From Rubrivivax gelatinosus (lineage in GTDB: Bacteria; Pseudomonadota; Gammaproteobacteria; Burkholderiales; Burkholderiaceae_C): 35,386 bases of DNA. Both the position numbers and the translations under genes were made by a program. Numbering within the stretch: position 1 is the stretch's first letter; every line of letters begins with the position of its first letter. Below, one piece after another: positions 1-9,204 of this stretch. The stretch covers positions 1 to 35,386 of the forward strand of contig NZ_SLXD01000023.1 of assembly GCF_004340905.1 (NCBI RefSeq). Reading direction: 5' to 3'. The notes beneath the pieces are model-generated. The model did not search any database. It saw only the letters and a list, made by a program, of their open reading frames with translations, and was not told the origin of the DNA.

Positions 1-225
1 GAAGCCGACGCGGCGCGCTGGTGCAAGGAGCACATGAAGAAGCCGGTGGTCGGCTTCATCGCCGGCGTCACCGCGCCGGCGGGCAAGCGCATGGGCCACG
101 CCGGCGCGCTGATCTCCGGCGGCGCCGACACCGCCGACGCCAAGCTGGCGATCATGGAAGAGTGCGGCTTCACGATCACGCGCAACCCCTCCGAGATGGG
201 GCGGCTGCTGCAGAAGCTGATCTGA
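1..225 (+). CDS. sucD: Succinyl-CoA synthetase alpha subunit, C-terminal part
   Basis: The reading frame is open from the first base and ends at TGA 223-225, so only the last 74 residues are present. The segment MGHAGALISGGADTA carries the histidine that is phosphorylated in SucD proteins, and the tail GFTITRNPSEMGRLLQK is typical of the family. SucD, with SucB/C-type beta subunits, converts succinyl-CoA to succinate with formation of ATP or GTP in the cytoplasm. sucC would be expected to the left of the window. A strong terminator follows, so this is the end of the transcription unit, convergent with the sdh-gltA operon. The family assignment is secure; the start is outside the window. Confidence 0.95.
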   Translation, partial: EADAARWCKEHMKKPVVGFIAGVTAPAGKRMGHAGALISGGADTADAKLAIMEECGFTITRNPSEMGRLLQKLI

Positions 226-245
226 GCGGCGTTCGCTCTCCTGCC

Positions 246-277
246 CGAGGCCCGGCGAGTCCGGGCCTCGCCGTTTT
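246..277 (+). terminator. Rho-independent terminator after sucD
   Basis: A perfect 10-bp stem, CGAGGCCCGG (246-255) with CCGGGCCTCG (261-270) around a 5-base loop, is followed by CCGTTTT. The T run lies on the plus-strand side, so it should end the sucD transcript. The minus strand lacks a matching T run, so it is probably not an efficient terminator for the convergent HDOD gene. Confidence 0.8.
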
Positions 278-1176
278 CAGGCTGTCTCGGCGCGCACGCG
301 TTCCAGCGCCGCCGGCATCGCCTCGCGCAGCACCACGGCGAGCGGATGGGGGCTGGTGCCCAGGGAGTAGCGCAGCGTGTCCGCGCCCAGTTCGGCGAAG
401 GCCGGCGTGATCGCCCAGCGCCGTGCGGCGCGGCCGAAGAGGCGGTAGGCGCGGCGTTCGAGTGCGCCAGCGAAGGCCTCGCTCGGCACCCCGAACTCGA
501 CGCCGGAGCGGTCGAGCAGATTCATCGCCGCGGTCCAGCCGCTGTCGTGCAGCAGGCCGGTGAGGTAGGCGTCGAAGACCGGCACGGCCTCGGCATGCAG
601 TGCGCATTCGGCGGCCAGCGCTTCGGCATGCAACCACAACCGCGGCGCAGCGGCGCGGCTCCAGGGGCCCGGCGCATGGTCGTAGATCGGCTTGAGCACC
701 ACACGTGCGATGACCGTGTGCAGGCCCTGCACGCCGATCAGCGAGATCGACTGCTGCAGGTCGCTGGCCTCGCCGCGGCCGCGGTAGTAGGCGCTGCCGG
801 CGAGCTTGAGCACCTCGGCCGACAGCACCGCGTCGCGCGCGACACGCTGCGCCAGCGCAGACACCGGCAGCTCGTCGCCCTGGCGCAGCATCGCCAGCAG
901 CTGAGGCACCAGCGCCGCGGCGCGTGGCAGGAGATCCTCGGGCAGGCCGGGCTGGGCGAGCACGGCATCCAGGCGTTCCAGCGCGGCGCCCTCGACCGGC
1001 GTGGGCCCGGGGCCGGCAGCTTGGTCGGCACCGAGCAGCCAGCAGGCCAGCGGAATGGAAAACGCCGCCGAGGCCGGCGGCGTGGAGGACGGCGCAGCGG
1101 CCGGCACCGAAGGGAGGACCGCCACGCGCGGCGCCTCCCGGCGCCGCGGCGCGAACAGCCGCGCCAGCCAACTCAT
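277..1176 (-). CDS. HDOD domain protein
   Basis: This 299-residue protein has a proline/alanine-rich N-terminal stretch (about 15-60) and then an HDOD domain from about residue 85. Typical stretches are PVSALAQRVARDAVLSAEVL, the SISLIGVQGLHTV segment and GLLHDSGW. HDOD proteins are HD-related output domains often tied to signalling or motility; their metal-binding residues are usually incomplete, and no enzyme activity can be claimed here. The start lies only 10 bases after the gltA stop, on the same strand, so it is probably the last gene of the sdh-gltA operon. No good Shine-Dalgarno sequence is seen before this ATG. Domain call is confident; role unknown. Confidence 0.8.
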   Translation of the reverse strand: MSWLARLFAPRRREAPRVAVLPSVPAAAPSSTPPASAAFSIPLACWLLGADQAAGPGPTPVEGAALERLDAVLAQPGLPEDLLPRAAALVPQLLAMLRQGDELPVSALAQRVARDAVLSAEVLKLAGSAYYRGRGEASDLQQSISLIGVQGLHTVIARVVLKPIYDHAPGPWSRAAAPRLWLHAEALAAECALHAEAVPVFDAYLTGLLHDSGWTAAMNLLDRSGVEFGVPSEAFAGALERRAYRLFGRAARRWAITPAFAELGADTLRYSLGTSPHPLAVVLREAMPAALERVRAETA

Positions 1177-1186
1177 CGCCCGGGGG

Positions 1187-2497
1187 TCAGCGCTGCGCGA
1201 GCGGCGGGACGTCGCGGCGTTCCGAGCCGACGAAGAGCTGGCGCGGACGGCCGATCTTGTACTCGGGGTCGCCGATCATCTCGTTGAGCTGGGCAATCCA
1301 GCCCACCGTGCGCGCCAGCGCGAAGATGGCGGTGAACAGCGACACCGGGATGCCGATCGCGCGCTGCACGATGCCCGAGTAGAAGTCGACGTTCGGGTAG
1401 AGCTTGCGGGCGACGAAGTACTCGTCCTCCAGCGCGATCTTCTCGAGCGACATCGCGAGCTTGAACAGCGGATCGTTCTCCAGGCCGAGCGCGCCCAGCA
1501 CCTCGTGGCAGGTCTCGCGCATCAGCTTGGCCCGCGGGTCGTAGTTCTTGTAGACCCGGTGGCCGAAGCCCATCAGCTTGACCGACGAGTTCTTGTCCTT
1601 CACCTGCTTGATGAACTCGCCGACCTTCTCGACGCCGCCGTTGCGCTGGATGTCCTCCAGCATGTTCAGCGCGGCCTCGTTGGCGCCACCGTGCGCCGGG
1701 CCCCAGAGGCAGGCCACGCCGGCGGCGATCGCCGCGAACGGGTTGGTGCCCGAGCTGCCGCACAGGCGCACGGTCGAGGTCGACGCGTTCTGCTCGTGGT
1801 CGGCGTGGAGGATGAAGATGCGGTCCATCGCACGCACCAGCACCTCGTTGGGCTCGTAGTCCTCGCAGGGCGTCGCGAACATCATGCGCATGAAGTTCCC
1901 GGCGTACGAGAGCTTGTTGCGCGGGTAGACGTAGGGCTGGCCCTCGCCGTACTTGTAGGCCATCGCCACCAGCGTCGGCATCTTGGCGATCAGGCGGATC
2001 GCCGCGATGTCGCGGTGCGTCGGGTTCGTGATGTCGGTGCTGTCGTGATAGAAGGCCGACAGCGCGCCGACCAGGCCCGTCAGCACCGCCATCGGGTGCG
2101 CGTCACGACGGAAGCCGCGCAGGAAGAACTGCATCTGCTCGTGCACCATCGTGTGCTCGGACACGAGCTTGTGGAAGTCCTTCTGCTTCTGCTCGTTGGG
2201 CAGTTCCCCGTACAGCAGCAGGTAGCAGGTGTCCAGGAAGTCGCACTGCGTGGCGAGCTGCTCGATCGGATAGCCGCGGTACAGCAGCTCCCCCTTGTCA
2301 CCGTCGATGTAGGTGATCGTCGACTGGCACGACGCCGTGCTCAGGAAGCCCGGGTCGTAGGTGAACTTGCCGGTCTGGCCGTAGAGCTTGCGGATGTCGA
2401 TGACATCCGGGCCGATGCTGCCCTTGTACAGGGGCAGGTCGATGCTCGGGCTGCCGTCCGAGAACGACAGGGTGGCTTTCACGTCGGAGGGGGTCAT
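1187..2497 (-). CDS. gltA: Citrate synthase (type II)
   Basis: The 436-residue enzyme condenses oxaloacetate and acetyl-CoA to citrate and opens the TCA cycle. The three catalytic residues of the GltA family are all present: His269 in GPAHGGANEAA, His313 in GFGHRVYKNYD and Asp371 in PNVDFYSG. Length matches the hexameric, NADH-sensitive bacterial type. The start chosen (MTPSDVKATL) has AAAGG about 7 bases upstream; the open frame extends 42 codons further but into the sdhE coding sequence, so the longer form is unlikely. It follows sdhE by 19 bases and is co-directional with sdhCDABE, so it is read as part of the same operon. Confidence 0.97.
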   Translation of the reverse strand: MTPSDVKATLSFSDGSPSIDLPLYKGSIGPDVIDIRKLYGQTGKFTYDPGFLSTASCQSTITYIDGDKGELLYRGYPIEQLATQCDFLDTCYLLLYGELPNEQKQKDFHKLVSEHTMVHEQMQFFLRGFRRDAHPMAVLTGLVGALSAFYHDSTDITNPTHRDIAAIRLIAKMPTLVAMAYKYGEGQPYVYPRNKLSYAGNFMRMMFATPCEDYEPNEVLVRAMDRIFILHADHEQNASTSTVRLCGSSGTNPFAAIAAGVACLWGPAHGGANEAALNMLEDIQRNGGVEKVGEFIKQVKDKNSSVKLMGFGHRVYKNYDPRAKLMRETCHEVLGALGLENDPLFKLAMSLEKIALEDEYFVARKLYPNVDFYSGIVQRAIGIPVSLFTAIFALARTVGWIAQLNEMIGDPEYKIGRPRQLFVGSERRDVPPLAQR

Positions 2498-2516
2498 GTC
2501 GAGGCCTTTCTTGAGC

Positions 2517-2798
2517 TCAGGCGGAAGCAGGGAGGGTGGGACGGCGCATCTGCGCCAGCACCTCGTGCACTTCGGGGCGATCCAGCTCGCCCTGCAGCTC
2601 TCGACGGCCGAGCAGCAGGTCAAGCAGATCGTTGTCCGGCAGGTCCATCAGGGCCATCAGCCCCTGGGCCTGCCGCTTCGTGATCGTCGCCTCGTGATCA
2701 CGGAAGAAACGTTCGACGAAGAGGTCGTTCTCCAGCAGGCCCCGGCGGCAGCGCCAGCGCAGCCGGCCGAGATCGTTGGGGTCCAGACGTTCGTCCAT
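2517..2798 (-). CDS. sdhE: FAD assembly factor SdhE
   Basis: This 93-residue protein belongs to the SdhE/YgfY (Sdh5) family that promotes covalent attachment of FAD to SdhA. The family signature RGxxE is present as RRGLLENDLFVERFF near residue 18. The rest (FFRDHEATITKRQAQGLMAL and DLPDNDLLDLLLG) also fits. It lies 23 bases after sdhB and 19 before gltA, which is its usual place in beta- and gammaproteobacterial sdh operons. The frame is open further upstream through the other sdh genes, but that extension is a shadow of sdhB/sdhA; the ATG at 2798 gives the normal family length. Confidence 0.92.
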   Translation of the reverse strand: MDERLDPNDLGRLRWRCRRGLLENDLFVERFFRDHEATITKRQAQGLMALMDLPDNDLLDLLLGRRELQGELDRPEVHEVLAQMRRPTLPASA

Positions 2799-2821
2799 GA
2801 GCTGTAGTCGCTTTTCTTGTC

Positions 2822-3526
2822 TCAGATGGCGCGGCGGACCATCATTTCCTTGATCTTGGCGATCGCCTTCGTCGGGTTCAGCCCCTTCGGGCAGACGTCG
2901 ACGCAGTTCATGATCGTGTGGCAGCGGTACAGGCGGTACGGGTCCTCGAGGTTGTCGAGGCGCTCGCTGGTCGCCTGGTCGCGGCTGTCGGCGATGAAAC
3001 GGTAGGCCTGCAGCAGGCCGGCCGGGCCGACGAACTTGTCCGGGTTCCACCAGAAGCTCGGGCAGCTCGTCGAGCAGCTCGCGCACAGGATGCACTCGTA
3101 CAGGCCGTTGAGCTCCTCGCGCTCCTCGGGCGACTGCAGCCGCTCGGTCTCGGGCGGGCGCTCGTCGTTGATCAGGTACGGCTTGATCGAGTGGTACTGC
3201 TTGAAGAAGTTCGTCATGTCCACGATCAGGTCGCGGATCACGGGCAGGCCCGGCAGCGGGCGCAGCACGACGGTGCCCGGCAGCGTGCGCATGTTGGTCA
3301 GGCACGCGAGGCCGTTCTTGCCGTTGATGTTCATCGCGTCGGACCCGCACACGCCTTCGCGGCAGCTGCGGCGGAAGCTGAGCGACGGGTCGACCGCCTT
3401 CAGCTTGATCAGCGCGTCCAGCAGCATGCGTTCGCTGCCGTCGAGCTCGACCTGCAGCGTCTGCATGTAGGGCTTGGCGTCCTTGTCCGGGTCGTAGCGG
3501 TAGAGCTGGAAGGTACGGAGCGTCAT
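2822..3526 (-). CDS. sdhB: Succinate dehydrogenase iron-sulfur subunit
   Basis: The 234-residue subunit carries electrons from the flavin of SdhA to the quinone site. Ligands for all three clusters can be seen: Cys55, Cys60, Asp63 and Cys75 for [2Fe-2S] (SCREGVCGSDAMN), Cys145/148/151 (CILCASC) with Cys212 for [4Fe-4S], and Cys155, Cys202 and Cys208 for [3Fe-4S]. Length is normal. It starts 15 bases after the sdhA stop. It faces the cytoplasm and is anchored by SdhC/SdhD. No irregularity is seen. Confidence 0.97.
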   Translation of the reverse strand: MTLRTFQLYRYDPDKDAKPYMQTLQVELDGSERMLLDALIKLKAVDPSLSFRRSCREGVCGSDAMNINGKNGLACLTNMRTLPGTVVLRPLPGLPVIRDLIVDMTNFFKQYHSIKPYLINDERPPETERLQSPEEREELNGLYECILCASCSTSCPSFWWNPDKFVGPAGLLQAYRFIADSRDQATSERLDNLEDPYRLYRCHTIMNCVDVCPKGLNPTKAIAKIKEMMVRRAI

Positions 3527-3541
3527 GTCGGAACCTGTGCC

Positions 3542-5335
3542 TTAGAACGAACGGACCTTGGGCGGGACGCTGTCCACGCTCAGCGGCTTCAGGTTGACCG
3601 GCTTGTAGTCGAGCCGGTTGCCTTCGCTGAACCACAGCGTGTGCTTGAGCCACTCTTCGTCGTTGCGGCCGTTCGGGTGTTGCGGGGTGTCGCCGTAGTC
3701 GTTGACGGTGTGCGCACCGCGGCTCTCGTGGCGGGCGGCGGCCGAGACGATCGTCGCCTGCGCGGCCTCGATCAGGTTGTCCACCTCCAGCGCCTCGATG
3801 CGCGCAGTGTTGAACACCTTGCTCTTGTCCTTCAGGCCGATGTGCTTGACGCGTTCGGCGATCGCGGCGATCTGCACCACGCCTTCGTCCATCACGGCCT
3901 GCGTGCGGAACACGCCGGCGTGCTGCTGCATCGACTTGCGGATGTCGTTGGCGACGTCCTGGGCGTATTCGCCCGAGCTCGAGGCCTCCAGGCGCGCCAG
4001 ACGCTCGAGCGAGCGGTCGGCGGCGTCGGCCGGCAGGTCCTTGTGGTTGCGGCTGGCCAGCGCGCTGGCGACGATGTGGTTGCCGGCGGCGCGGCCGAAG
4101 ACCAGCAGGTCCAGCAGCGAGTTCGTGCCCAGGCGGTTGGCGCCGTGCACGCTGACGCAGGAGCACTCGCCCACCGCGTAGAAGCCGTTGACCACCGCGT
4201 TGGGCGTGCCGTCCCTGGGCACCACGACCTGACCGTGGATGTTGGTCGGGATGCCGCCCATCTGGTAGTGGATCGTCGGCACGACCGGAATCGCTTCCTT
4301 CGTGATGTCGACGTTGGCGAAGTTGTGGCCGATCTCGTAGACCGAGGGCAGGCGCTTGAGGATGGTCTCGCCGCCCAGGTGGGTCATGTCGAGGTTGATG
4401 TAGTCCTTGTTCGGACCGCAGCCCCGGCCTTCCTTGATCTCCTGGTCCATGCAGCGCGAGACGAAGTCGCGCGGCGCGAGGTCCTTCAGCGTCGGCGCGT
4501 AGCGCTCCATGAAGCGTTCGCCGTTGGCGTTGCGCAGGATCGCGCCTTCGCCGCGGCAGCCTTCGGTCAGCAGCACGCCGGCGTTGTGCACGCCGGTCGG
4601 GTGGAACTGCCAGAACTCCATGTCCTGCAGCGGCACGCCGGCACGCGCGGCCATGCCCAGGCCGTCGCCGGTGTTGATGAAGGCGTTGGTGCTCGCCGCG
4701 TAGATGCGGCCGGCGCCGCCGGTTGCGAACAGCGTGCACTTGGCCTGCAGCACGTGCACCTCGCCGGTCTCCATCTCCAGCGCGGTGACGCCGAGCACGT
4801 CGCCTTCGCTGTCGCGGATCAGGTCCAGCGCCATCCACTCGACGAAGAAGTTGGTGCGCGCCTTGACGTTCTGCTGGTACAGCGTGTGCAGCATCGCGTG
4901 GCCGGTGCGGTCGGCCGCGGCGCAGGCGCGCTGCACCGGCTTCTCGCCGTAGTTCGCGGTGTGGCCGCCGAAGGGGCGCTGGTAGATCGTGCCGTCCGGG
5001 TTGCGGTCGAACGGCATGCCGAAGTGCTCGAGCTCGTAGACGACCTTGGGCGCCTCGCGGCACATGAACTCGATCGCGTCCTGGTCGCCGAGCCAGTCGG
5101 AGCCCTTGACGGTGTCGTAGAAGTGGAAGTGCCAGTTGTCCTCGGACATGTTGCCGAGGCTGGCGCCGATGCCGCCCTGGGCCGCGACGGTGTGCGAACG
5201 CGTCGGGAAGACCTTGGACAGCACGGCGACGTTGAGGCCCGCGCGGGCCAGTTGCAGCGAGGCGCGCATGCCGGAACCACCGGCACCGACGATGACGACG
5301 TCGAACTTGCGCTTGGGAAGATGGGCGAGGGCCAT
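3542..5335 (-). CDS. sdhA: Succinate dehydrogenase flavoprotein subunit
   Basis: This 597-residue subunit oxidises succinate to fumarate. An N-terminal dinucleotide fold (VVIVGAGGSGMRASL, residues 13-27) is followed by SHTVAAQGG, whose His48 is the expected site of covalent FAD attachment. The substrate-site region (HPTGVHNAGVLLTEGCRGEG) and C-terminal part (LWFSEGNRLDYKPV) fit SdhA. The chosen start, MALAHLPKRKFD, is 2 bases after the sdhD stop; the open frame runs back into sdhD, but only this start gives the family N-terminus. SdhE encoded in the same operon is expected to flavinylate it. Confidence 0.97.
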   Translation of the reverse strand: MALAHLPKRKFDVVIVGAGGSGMRASLQLARAGLNVAVLSKVFPTRSHTVAAQGGIGASLGNMSEDNWHFHFYDTVKGSDWLGDQDAIEFMCREAPKVVYELEHFGMPFDRNPDGTIYQRPFGGHTANYGEKPVQRACAAADRTGHAMLHTLYQQNVKARTNFFVEWMALDLIRDSEGDVLGVTALEMETGEVHVLQAKCTLFATGGAGRIYAASTNAFINTGDGLGMAARAGVPLQDMEFWQFHPTGVHNAGVLLTEGCRGEGAILRNANGERFMERYAPTLKDLAPRDFVSRCMDQEIKEGRGCGPNKDYINLDMTHLGGETILKRLPSVYEIGHNFANVDITKEAIPVVPTIHYQMGGIPTNIHGQVVVPRDGTPNAVVNGFYAVGECSCVSVHGANRLGTNSLLDLLVFGRAAGNHIVASALASRNHKDLPADAADRSLERLARLEASSSGEYAQDVANDIRKSMQQHAGVFRTQAVMDEGVVQIAAIAERVKHIGLKDKSKVFNTARIEALEVDNLIEAAQATIVSAAARHESRGAHTVNDYGDTPQHPNGRNDEEWLKHTLWFSEGNRLDYKPVNLKPLSVDSVPPKVRSF

Positions 5336-5337
5336 CG

Positions 5338-5700
5338 TCAGAGTCTCCAGAGCACTTGCACGGCCCAGCCGGCACAGCCGACGAGCCAGACGATGGACAG
5401 CACCTGCAGGGTCAGCCTGACGGCTGCGGGCTTGACGTAATCCATCCAGATGTCGCGGATGCCGATCCAGGCATGCCACGCGAGCGACACGATGACGACG
5501 AAGGTCAGCACCTTCATCCACTGTGCCGAGAAGATGCCGGCCCAGCGGTCGTAGCCGAGCGGGCCCGGCGCGAGCAGCTGCACCAGCAGCACCAGGGTGA
5601 AGACGGCGATCACCGCGGCGGTGATGCGCTGCGCGAGCCAGTCGCGCGCGCCGTAGTGGGCGCCGACGACGAGGCGCTCGGGACCGTAGTTCTTGGACAT
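5338..5700 (-). CDS. sdhD: Succinate dehydrogenase membrane anchor subunit
   Basis: This is a 120-residue membrane protein with three hydrophobic segments (about 24-46, 62-81 and 93-115). The HAWIGIRDIWMDY segment in the middle is the conserved region of SdhD that takes part in the haem b and quinone sites. Together with SdhC it holds SdhAB at the inner membrane. It starts 10 bases after the sdhC stop and ends 2 bases before sdhA, so expression is tightly coupled. Confidence 0.93.
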   Translation of the reverse strand: MSKNYGPERLVVGAHYGARDWLAQRITAAVIAVFTLVLLVQLLAPGPLGYDRWAGIFSAQWMKVLTFVVIVSLAWHAWIGIRDIWMDYVKPAAVRLTLQVLSIVWLVGCAGWAVQVLWRL

Positions 5701-5710
5701 GGGAGTGACC

Positions 5711-6133
5711 TCAGTACAGGCCGAAGAGCTTGGCGCCCAGCAAGGCGGTGAGCGGCAGGCTCAGCGCGAGCGTCACGATGGCCGAGGAGCGGCCGTTCTG
5801 CTTGGAGTAGGCGTGCGCGACGTCCATCCACAGGTAGCGGATGCCGGCGATCAGGTGGTGCAGATAGGACCAGATCAAGGCCAGGACGACGAGCTTGACC
5901 AGGAAGGCGGGCACGAACCCGACACCGGCCACGAAGGCCGAGGTGAAGGTGTCGTACGAGATCTCGGAGGTCAGGCTGTTGTCGAACAGCCAGATGACGA
6001 AGGGCAGCAACACGAACATCAGGGCGCCGCTGATGCGGTGCAGGATCGACACGAAGCCGGCGAGCGGTAGCCGGTAGCTGGCGAGCTGCGTGATGTGGAT
6101 GTTGCGATAGACCGGGCGTTGGGTACTTGCCAT
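5711..6133 (-). CDS. sdhC: Succinate dehydrogenase cytochrome b556 subunit
   Basis: The 140-residue membrane anchor has three hydrophobic segments. Conserved SdhC features are SILHRISGALM (quinone-site region, residues 29-39) and YLHHLIAGIRYLWMD (residues 90-104), which contains the expected axial haem-ligand histidine. The true start is MASTQRPVYRN; an in-frame extension upstream runs through the intergenic region and the gntR shadow and is rejected. It is the first structural gene of the sdhCDABE-gltA operon and lies 95 bases downstream of gntR, so a promoter may lie in that gap. Confidence 0.95.
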   Translation of the reverse strand: MASTQRPVYRNIHITQLASYRLPLAGFVSILHRISGALMFVLLPFVIWLFDNSLTSEISYDTFTSAFVAGVGFVPAFLVKLVVLALIWSYLHHLIAGIRYLWMDVAHAYSKQNGRSSAIVTLALSLPLTALLGAKLFGLY

Positions 6134-6168
6134 GGGGGTTGTCCTGTTCGGTCGCACCGGCGTCGCTG

Positions 6169-6186
6169 CTTTGCGGCAACGCAAAG
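6169..6186. promoter_or_regulatory. Hairpin in the gntR-sdhC gap
   Basis: The sequence CTTTGCG-GCAA-CGCAAAG is a perfect 7-bp inverted repeat with a 4-base loop, located 36 bases upstream of the sdhC ATG. As minus-strand RNA it would form a short hairpin between the gntR stop and sdhC. It has no T run after it, so it is a weak terminator at most; it might instead be an RNA-stability element or a protein-binding palindrome. It does not match the GTCTTA-type palindromes near mdh and acnB. Its function is unknown. Confidence 0.4.
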
Positions 6187-6228
6187 AGTCTAATTCCAGC
6201 GCGGCAGGCTTACACGGAACTGGGCGGT

Positions 6229-6975
6229 TCAGGAAAGCTCGTTGCGGTAGTGATGGGAAGACGTGTTGTAAAGCCCGCGCCGCAGTTCGACGGGCCGGTC
6301 TCCATAGGTGAACGACAGGCGCTCGACCGACAGCAAAGGCGCACCCAGGGGCACCGCCAGAGCTTCGGCCTCCTCCTCTGCCGCGCCGACGGCGCGGATC
6401 TTCTCTTCGGCCCGGATCATCCGGACCCCGAATTCGGTCTCGAACAGACGGTACATCGGCCCGCGCCAGCCTTGCAGGCGTTCGATGCTCAATCCCTTGA
6501 ACGGCGTGCCGGGCAGCCAGATGTCGTCGAGCACGACCGGGCGGCCGTCGGCCAGCAGCAGGCGGCGCAGCTGCACCGCGGTCTCGCCGGCCTTCAGGTC
6601 CAGCGCGCGCGCGACGTCCAGCGGCGCACGCATGCGGCGGCAGTCCAGCAGCCGGCGCTGCATGCTGCCGGCGCCGCCGTCGTCGGGGCGCAGGCGCAGG
6701 AAGCGATACTGCACGCGCTCCTCGGCATGCGTGGCGACGAAGGTGCCCTTGCCCTGGCGACGGATCAGCAGGTTCTCGGTGGCGAGTTCGTCGATCGCCT
6801 TGCGCACCGTGCCCTGGCTGACCTTGAATCGTGCCGCCAGCTCCATCTCGCTGGGGATGGCGTCGCCGGGCTTCCACTCGCCGCTCTCGAGGCCGCGCAC
6901 GAGCAGACCCTTGATCTGCTGGTACAACGGGCTGAAGGACGGGGTGGGGTCGGCGACCGGGGCGGCGTCGGGCAT
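6229..6975 (-). CDS. GntR-family regulator, HutC type, of TCA genes
   Basis: The 248-residue protein begins with a GntR winged helix-turn-helix (about 14-80; LYQQIKGLLVRGLESGEWKP, then FKVSQGTVRKAIDELATENL and RRQGKGTFV). It continues into a UTRA/HutC-type ligand domain (about 90-245; VVLDDIWLP and RLSFTYGDRPVELRRGLYN are typical). It sits between mdh (divergent) and sdhC (same strand). A palindrome ends 9 bases before its ATG, and a copy lies before acnB, so autoregulation plus control of mdh and acnB is likely. The ligand is unknown; a TCA intermediate is a reasonable guess only. No strong Shine-Dalgarno is seen before the ATG. Confidence 0.88.
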   Translation of the reverse strand: MPDAAPVADPTPSFSPLYQQIKGLLVRGLESGEWKPGDAIPSEMELAARFKVSQGTVRKAIDELATENLLIRRQGKGTFVATHAEERVQYRFLRLRPDDGGAGSMQRRLLDCRRMRAPLDVARALDLKAGETAVQLRRLLLADGRPVVLDDIWLPGTPFKGLSIERLQGWRGPMYRLFETEFGVRMIRAEEKIRAVGAAEEEAEALAVPLGAPLLSVERLSFTYGDRPVELRRGLYNTSSHHYRNELS

Positions 6976-6983
6976 GGCTCGAT

Positions 6984-7004
6984 TGTCTTACATAAGACAT
7001 AAGA
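6984..7004. promoter_or_regulatory. Putative GntR operator between gntR and mdh
   Basis: TGTCTTA-CA-TAAGACA (6984-6999) is a near-perfect palindrome, overlapped by a direct repeat of CATAAGA (6991-6997 and 6998-7004). The same pattern, with the extension ACATAA, recurs before acnB at 9205. Its position 9 bases before the gntR ATG and about 70 bases before the mdh ATG suits control in both directions. The A/T-rich extension could hold the mdh -10 region. Regulator-site pairing is inferred from proximity and repetition. Confidence 0.75.
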
Positions 7005-7071
7005 GTGGTGTCAGCGCCGTCGCTAAAATGCCCAGCGCCTCGACCAACACCCCATCCTGAGGAGCCTCCCC

Positions 7072-8058
7072 ATGAGCAAGAAGCCCGTCCGCGTGGCCGT
7101 TACCGGCGCTGCCGGCCAGATCGGTTACGCCCTGCTGTTCCGTATCGCCTCGGGCGAGATGCTGGGCAAGGACCAGCCCGTCATCCTGCAGCTGCTGGAG
7201 CTCCCGGTCGAGAAGGCCCAGGAAGCGCTGCGCGGCGTGATGATGGAACTCGAGGACTGCGCCTTCCCGCTGCTGGCCGGCATGGAAGCCCATTCCGACC
7301 CGATGACCGCGTTCAAGGACACCGACTACGCGCTGCTCGTCGGCGCCCGTCCGCGTGGCCCGGGCATGGAGCGCGCCGACCTGCTGGCCGCCAACGCCCA
7401 GATCTTCACCGCCCAGGGCAAGGCGCTGAACGCCGTCGCCTCGCGTGACGTCAAGGTGCTGGTCGTCGGCAACCCGGCCAACACCAACGCCTACATCGCG
7501 ATGAAAAGCGCGCCGGACCTCAAGCCCGGCAACTTCACCGCCATGCTGCGCCTGGACCACAACCGCGCCGCCAGCCAGATCGCCGCCAAGACCGGCAAGC
7601 CGGTGTCGGCGATCAAGAAGCTGGCCGTCTGGGGCAACCACAGCCCGACGATGTACGCCGACTACCGCTTCGCGACCATCGACGGCGCCTCGGTCAAGGA
7701 CACGATCAACGACCAGGCCTGGAACCAGGACGTGTTCCTGCCGACCGTCGGCAAGCGCGGCGCGGCGATCATCGCCGCCCGTGGCGTGTCCTCGGCCGCC
7801 TCGGCTGCCAACGCCGCCATCGACCACATGCGCGACTGGGCCCTGGGCACCCACGGCGAATGGGTCACGATGGGCGTGCCCAGCAACGGCGAGTACGGCA
7901 TTCCGAAGGACGTGATGTTCGGCTTCCCGGTCACCTGCACGAACGGCGAGTACAAGATCGTCGAAGGCCTGCCGATCGACGAGTTCTCGCAAGCCTGCAT
8001 CGACAAGACGCTGGCCGAGCTGATCGGCGAGCGCGACGCCGTCCAGGACCTGCTCTGA
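7072..8058 (+). CDS. mdh: Malate dehydrogenase (NAD-dependent)
   Basis: This 328-residue enzyme oxidises malate to oxaloacetate, the substrate of citrate synthase. It has the Rossmann motif TGAAGQIGYALLFRIASGEM (11-30), the mobile-loop arginines in GARPRGPGMER (91-101), Asp162 in RLDHNRAASQIA and catalytic His190 in VWGNHSPTMY. This is the cytosolic-MDH-like subgroup of about 328 residues common in Burkholderiales. A Shine-Dalgarno, TGAGGAG (7058-7064), precedes the ATG at normal distance. A perfect terminator follows at 8107. It is divergent from gntR and probably controlled by the operator at 6984. Confidence 0.97.
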   Translation: MSKKPVRVAVTGAAGQIGYALLFRIASGEMLGKDQPVILQLLELPVEKAQEALRGVMMELEDCAFPLLAGMEAHSDPMTAFKDTDYALLVGARPRGPGMERADLLAANAQIFTAQGKALNAVASRDVKVLVVGNPANTNAYIAMKSAPDLKPGNFTAMLRLDHNRAASQIAAKTGKPVSAIKKLAVWGNHSPTMYADYRFATIDGASVKDTINDQAWNQDVFLPTVGKRGAAIIAARGVSSAASAANAAIDHMRDWALGTHGEWVTMGVPSNGEYGIPKDVMFGFPVTCTNGEYKIVEGLPIDEFSQACIDKTLAELIGERDAVQDLL

Positions 8059-8106
8059 CGGCAGCGGCGGGCGCTTGCGCGGATCGCGCCGCGCCCCCAA
8101 CAATCG

Positions 8107-8134
8107 ACGGCGCCCGGCAACGGGCGCCGTTTTC
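8107..8134 (+). terminator. Rho-independent terminator after mdh
   Basis: The perfect 10-bp stem ACGGCGCCCG (8107-8116) / CGGGCGCCGT (8121-8130) has a GCAA loop and runs into TTTTCGTTT. It lies 49 bases after the mdh stop and only about 23 bases before the CitE-like start, so it should separate or attenuate these two genes. Confidence 0.8.
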
Positions 8135-8156
8135 GTTTCCACGACCGGAAGACGCG

Positions 8157-9170
<1,014 letters not shown>

Positions 9171-9204
9171 ACCGTGCCGTCGATCACCCCGATCATCGTC
9201 TCAA

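Noticed and set aside
2918..5440. A very long open frame on the plus strand opposite sdhB, sdhA and sdhD
   Set aside because: Its predicted protein is low-complexity Arg/Val/Gln/His-rich sequence typical of the antisense frame of high-GC genes, and it lies wholly over recognised sdh genes.
7001..7029. TAAAAT at 7024 as the mdh -10 box
   Set aside because: No acceptable -35 lies at the right distance; the A/T-rich extension of the operator is an equally good place, so no exact promoter is claimed.
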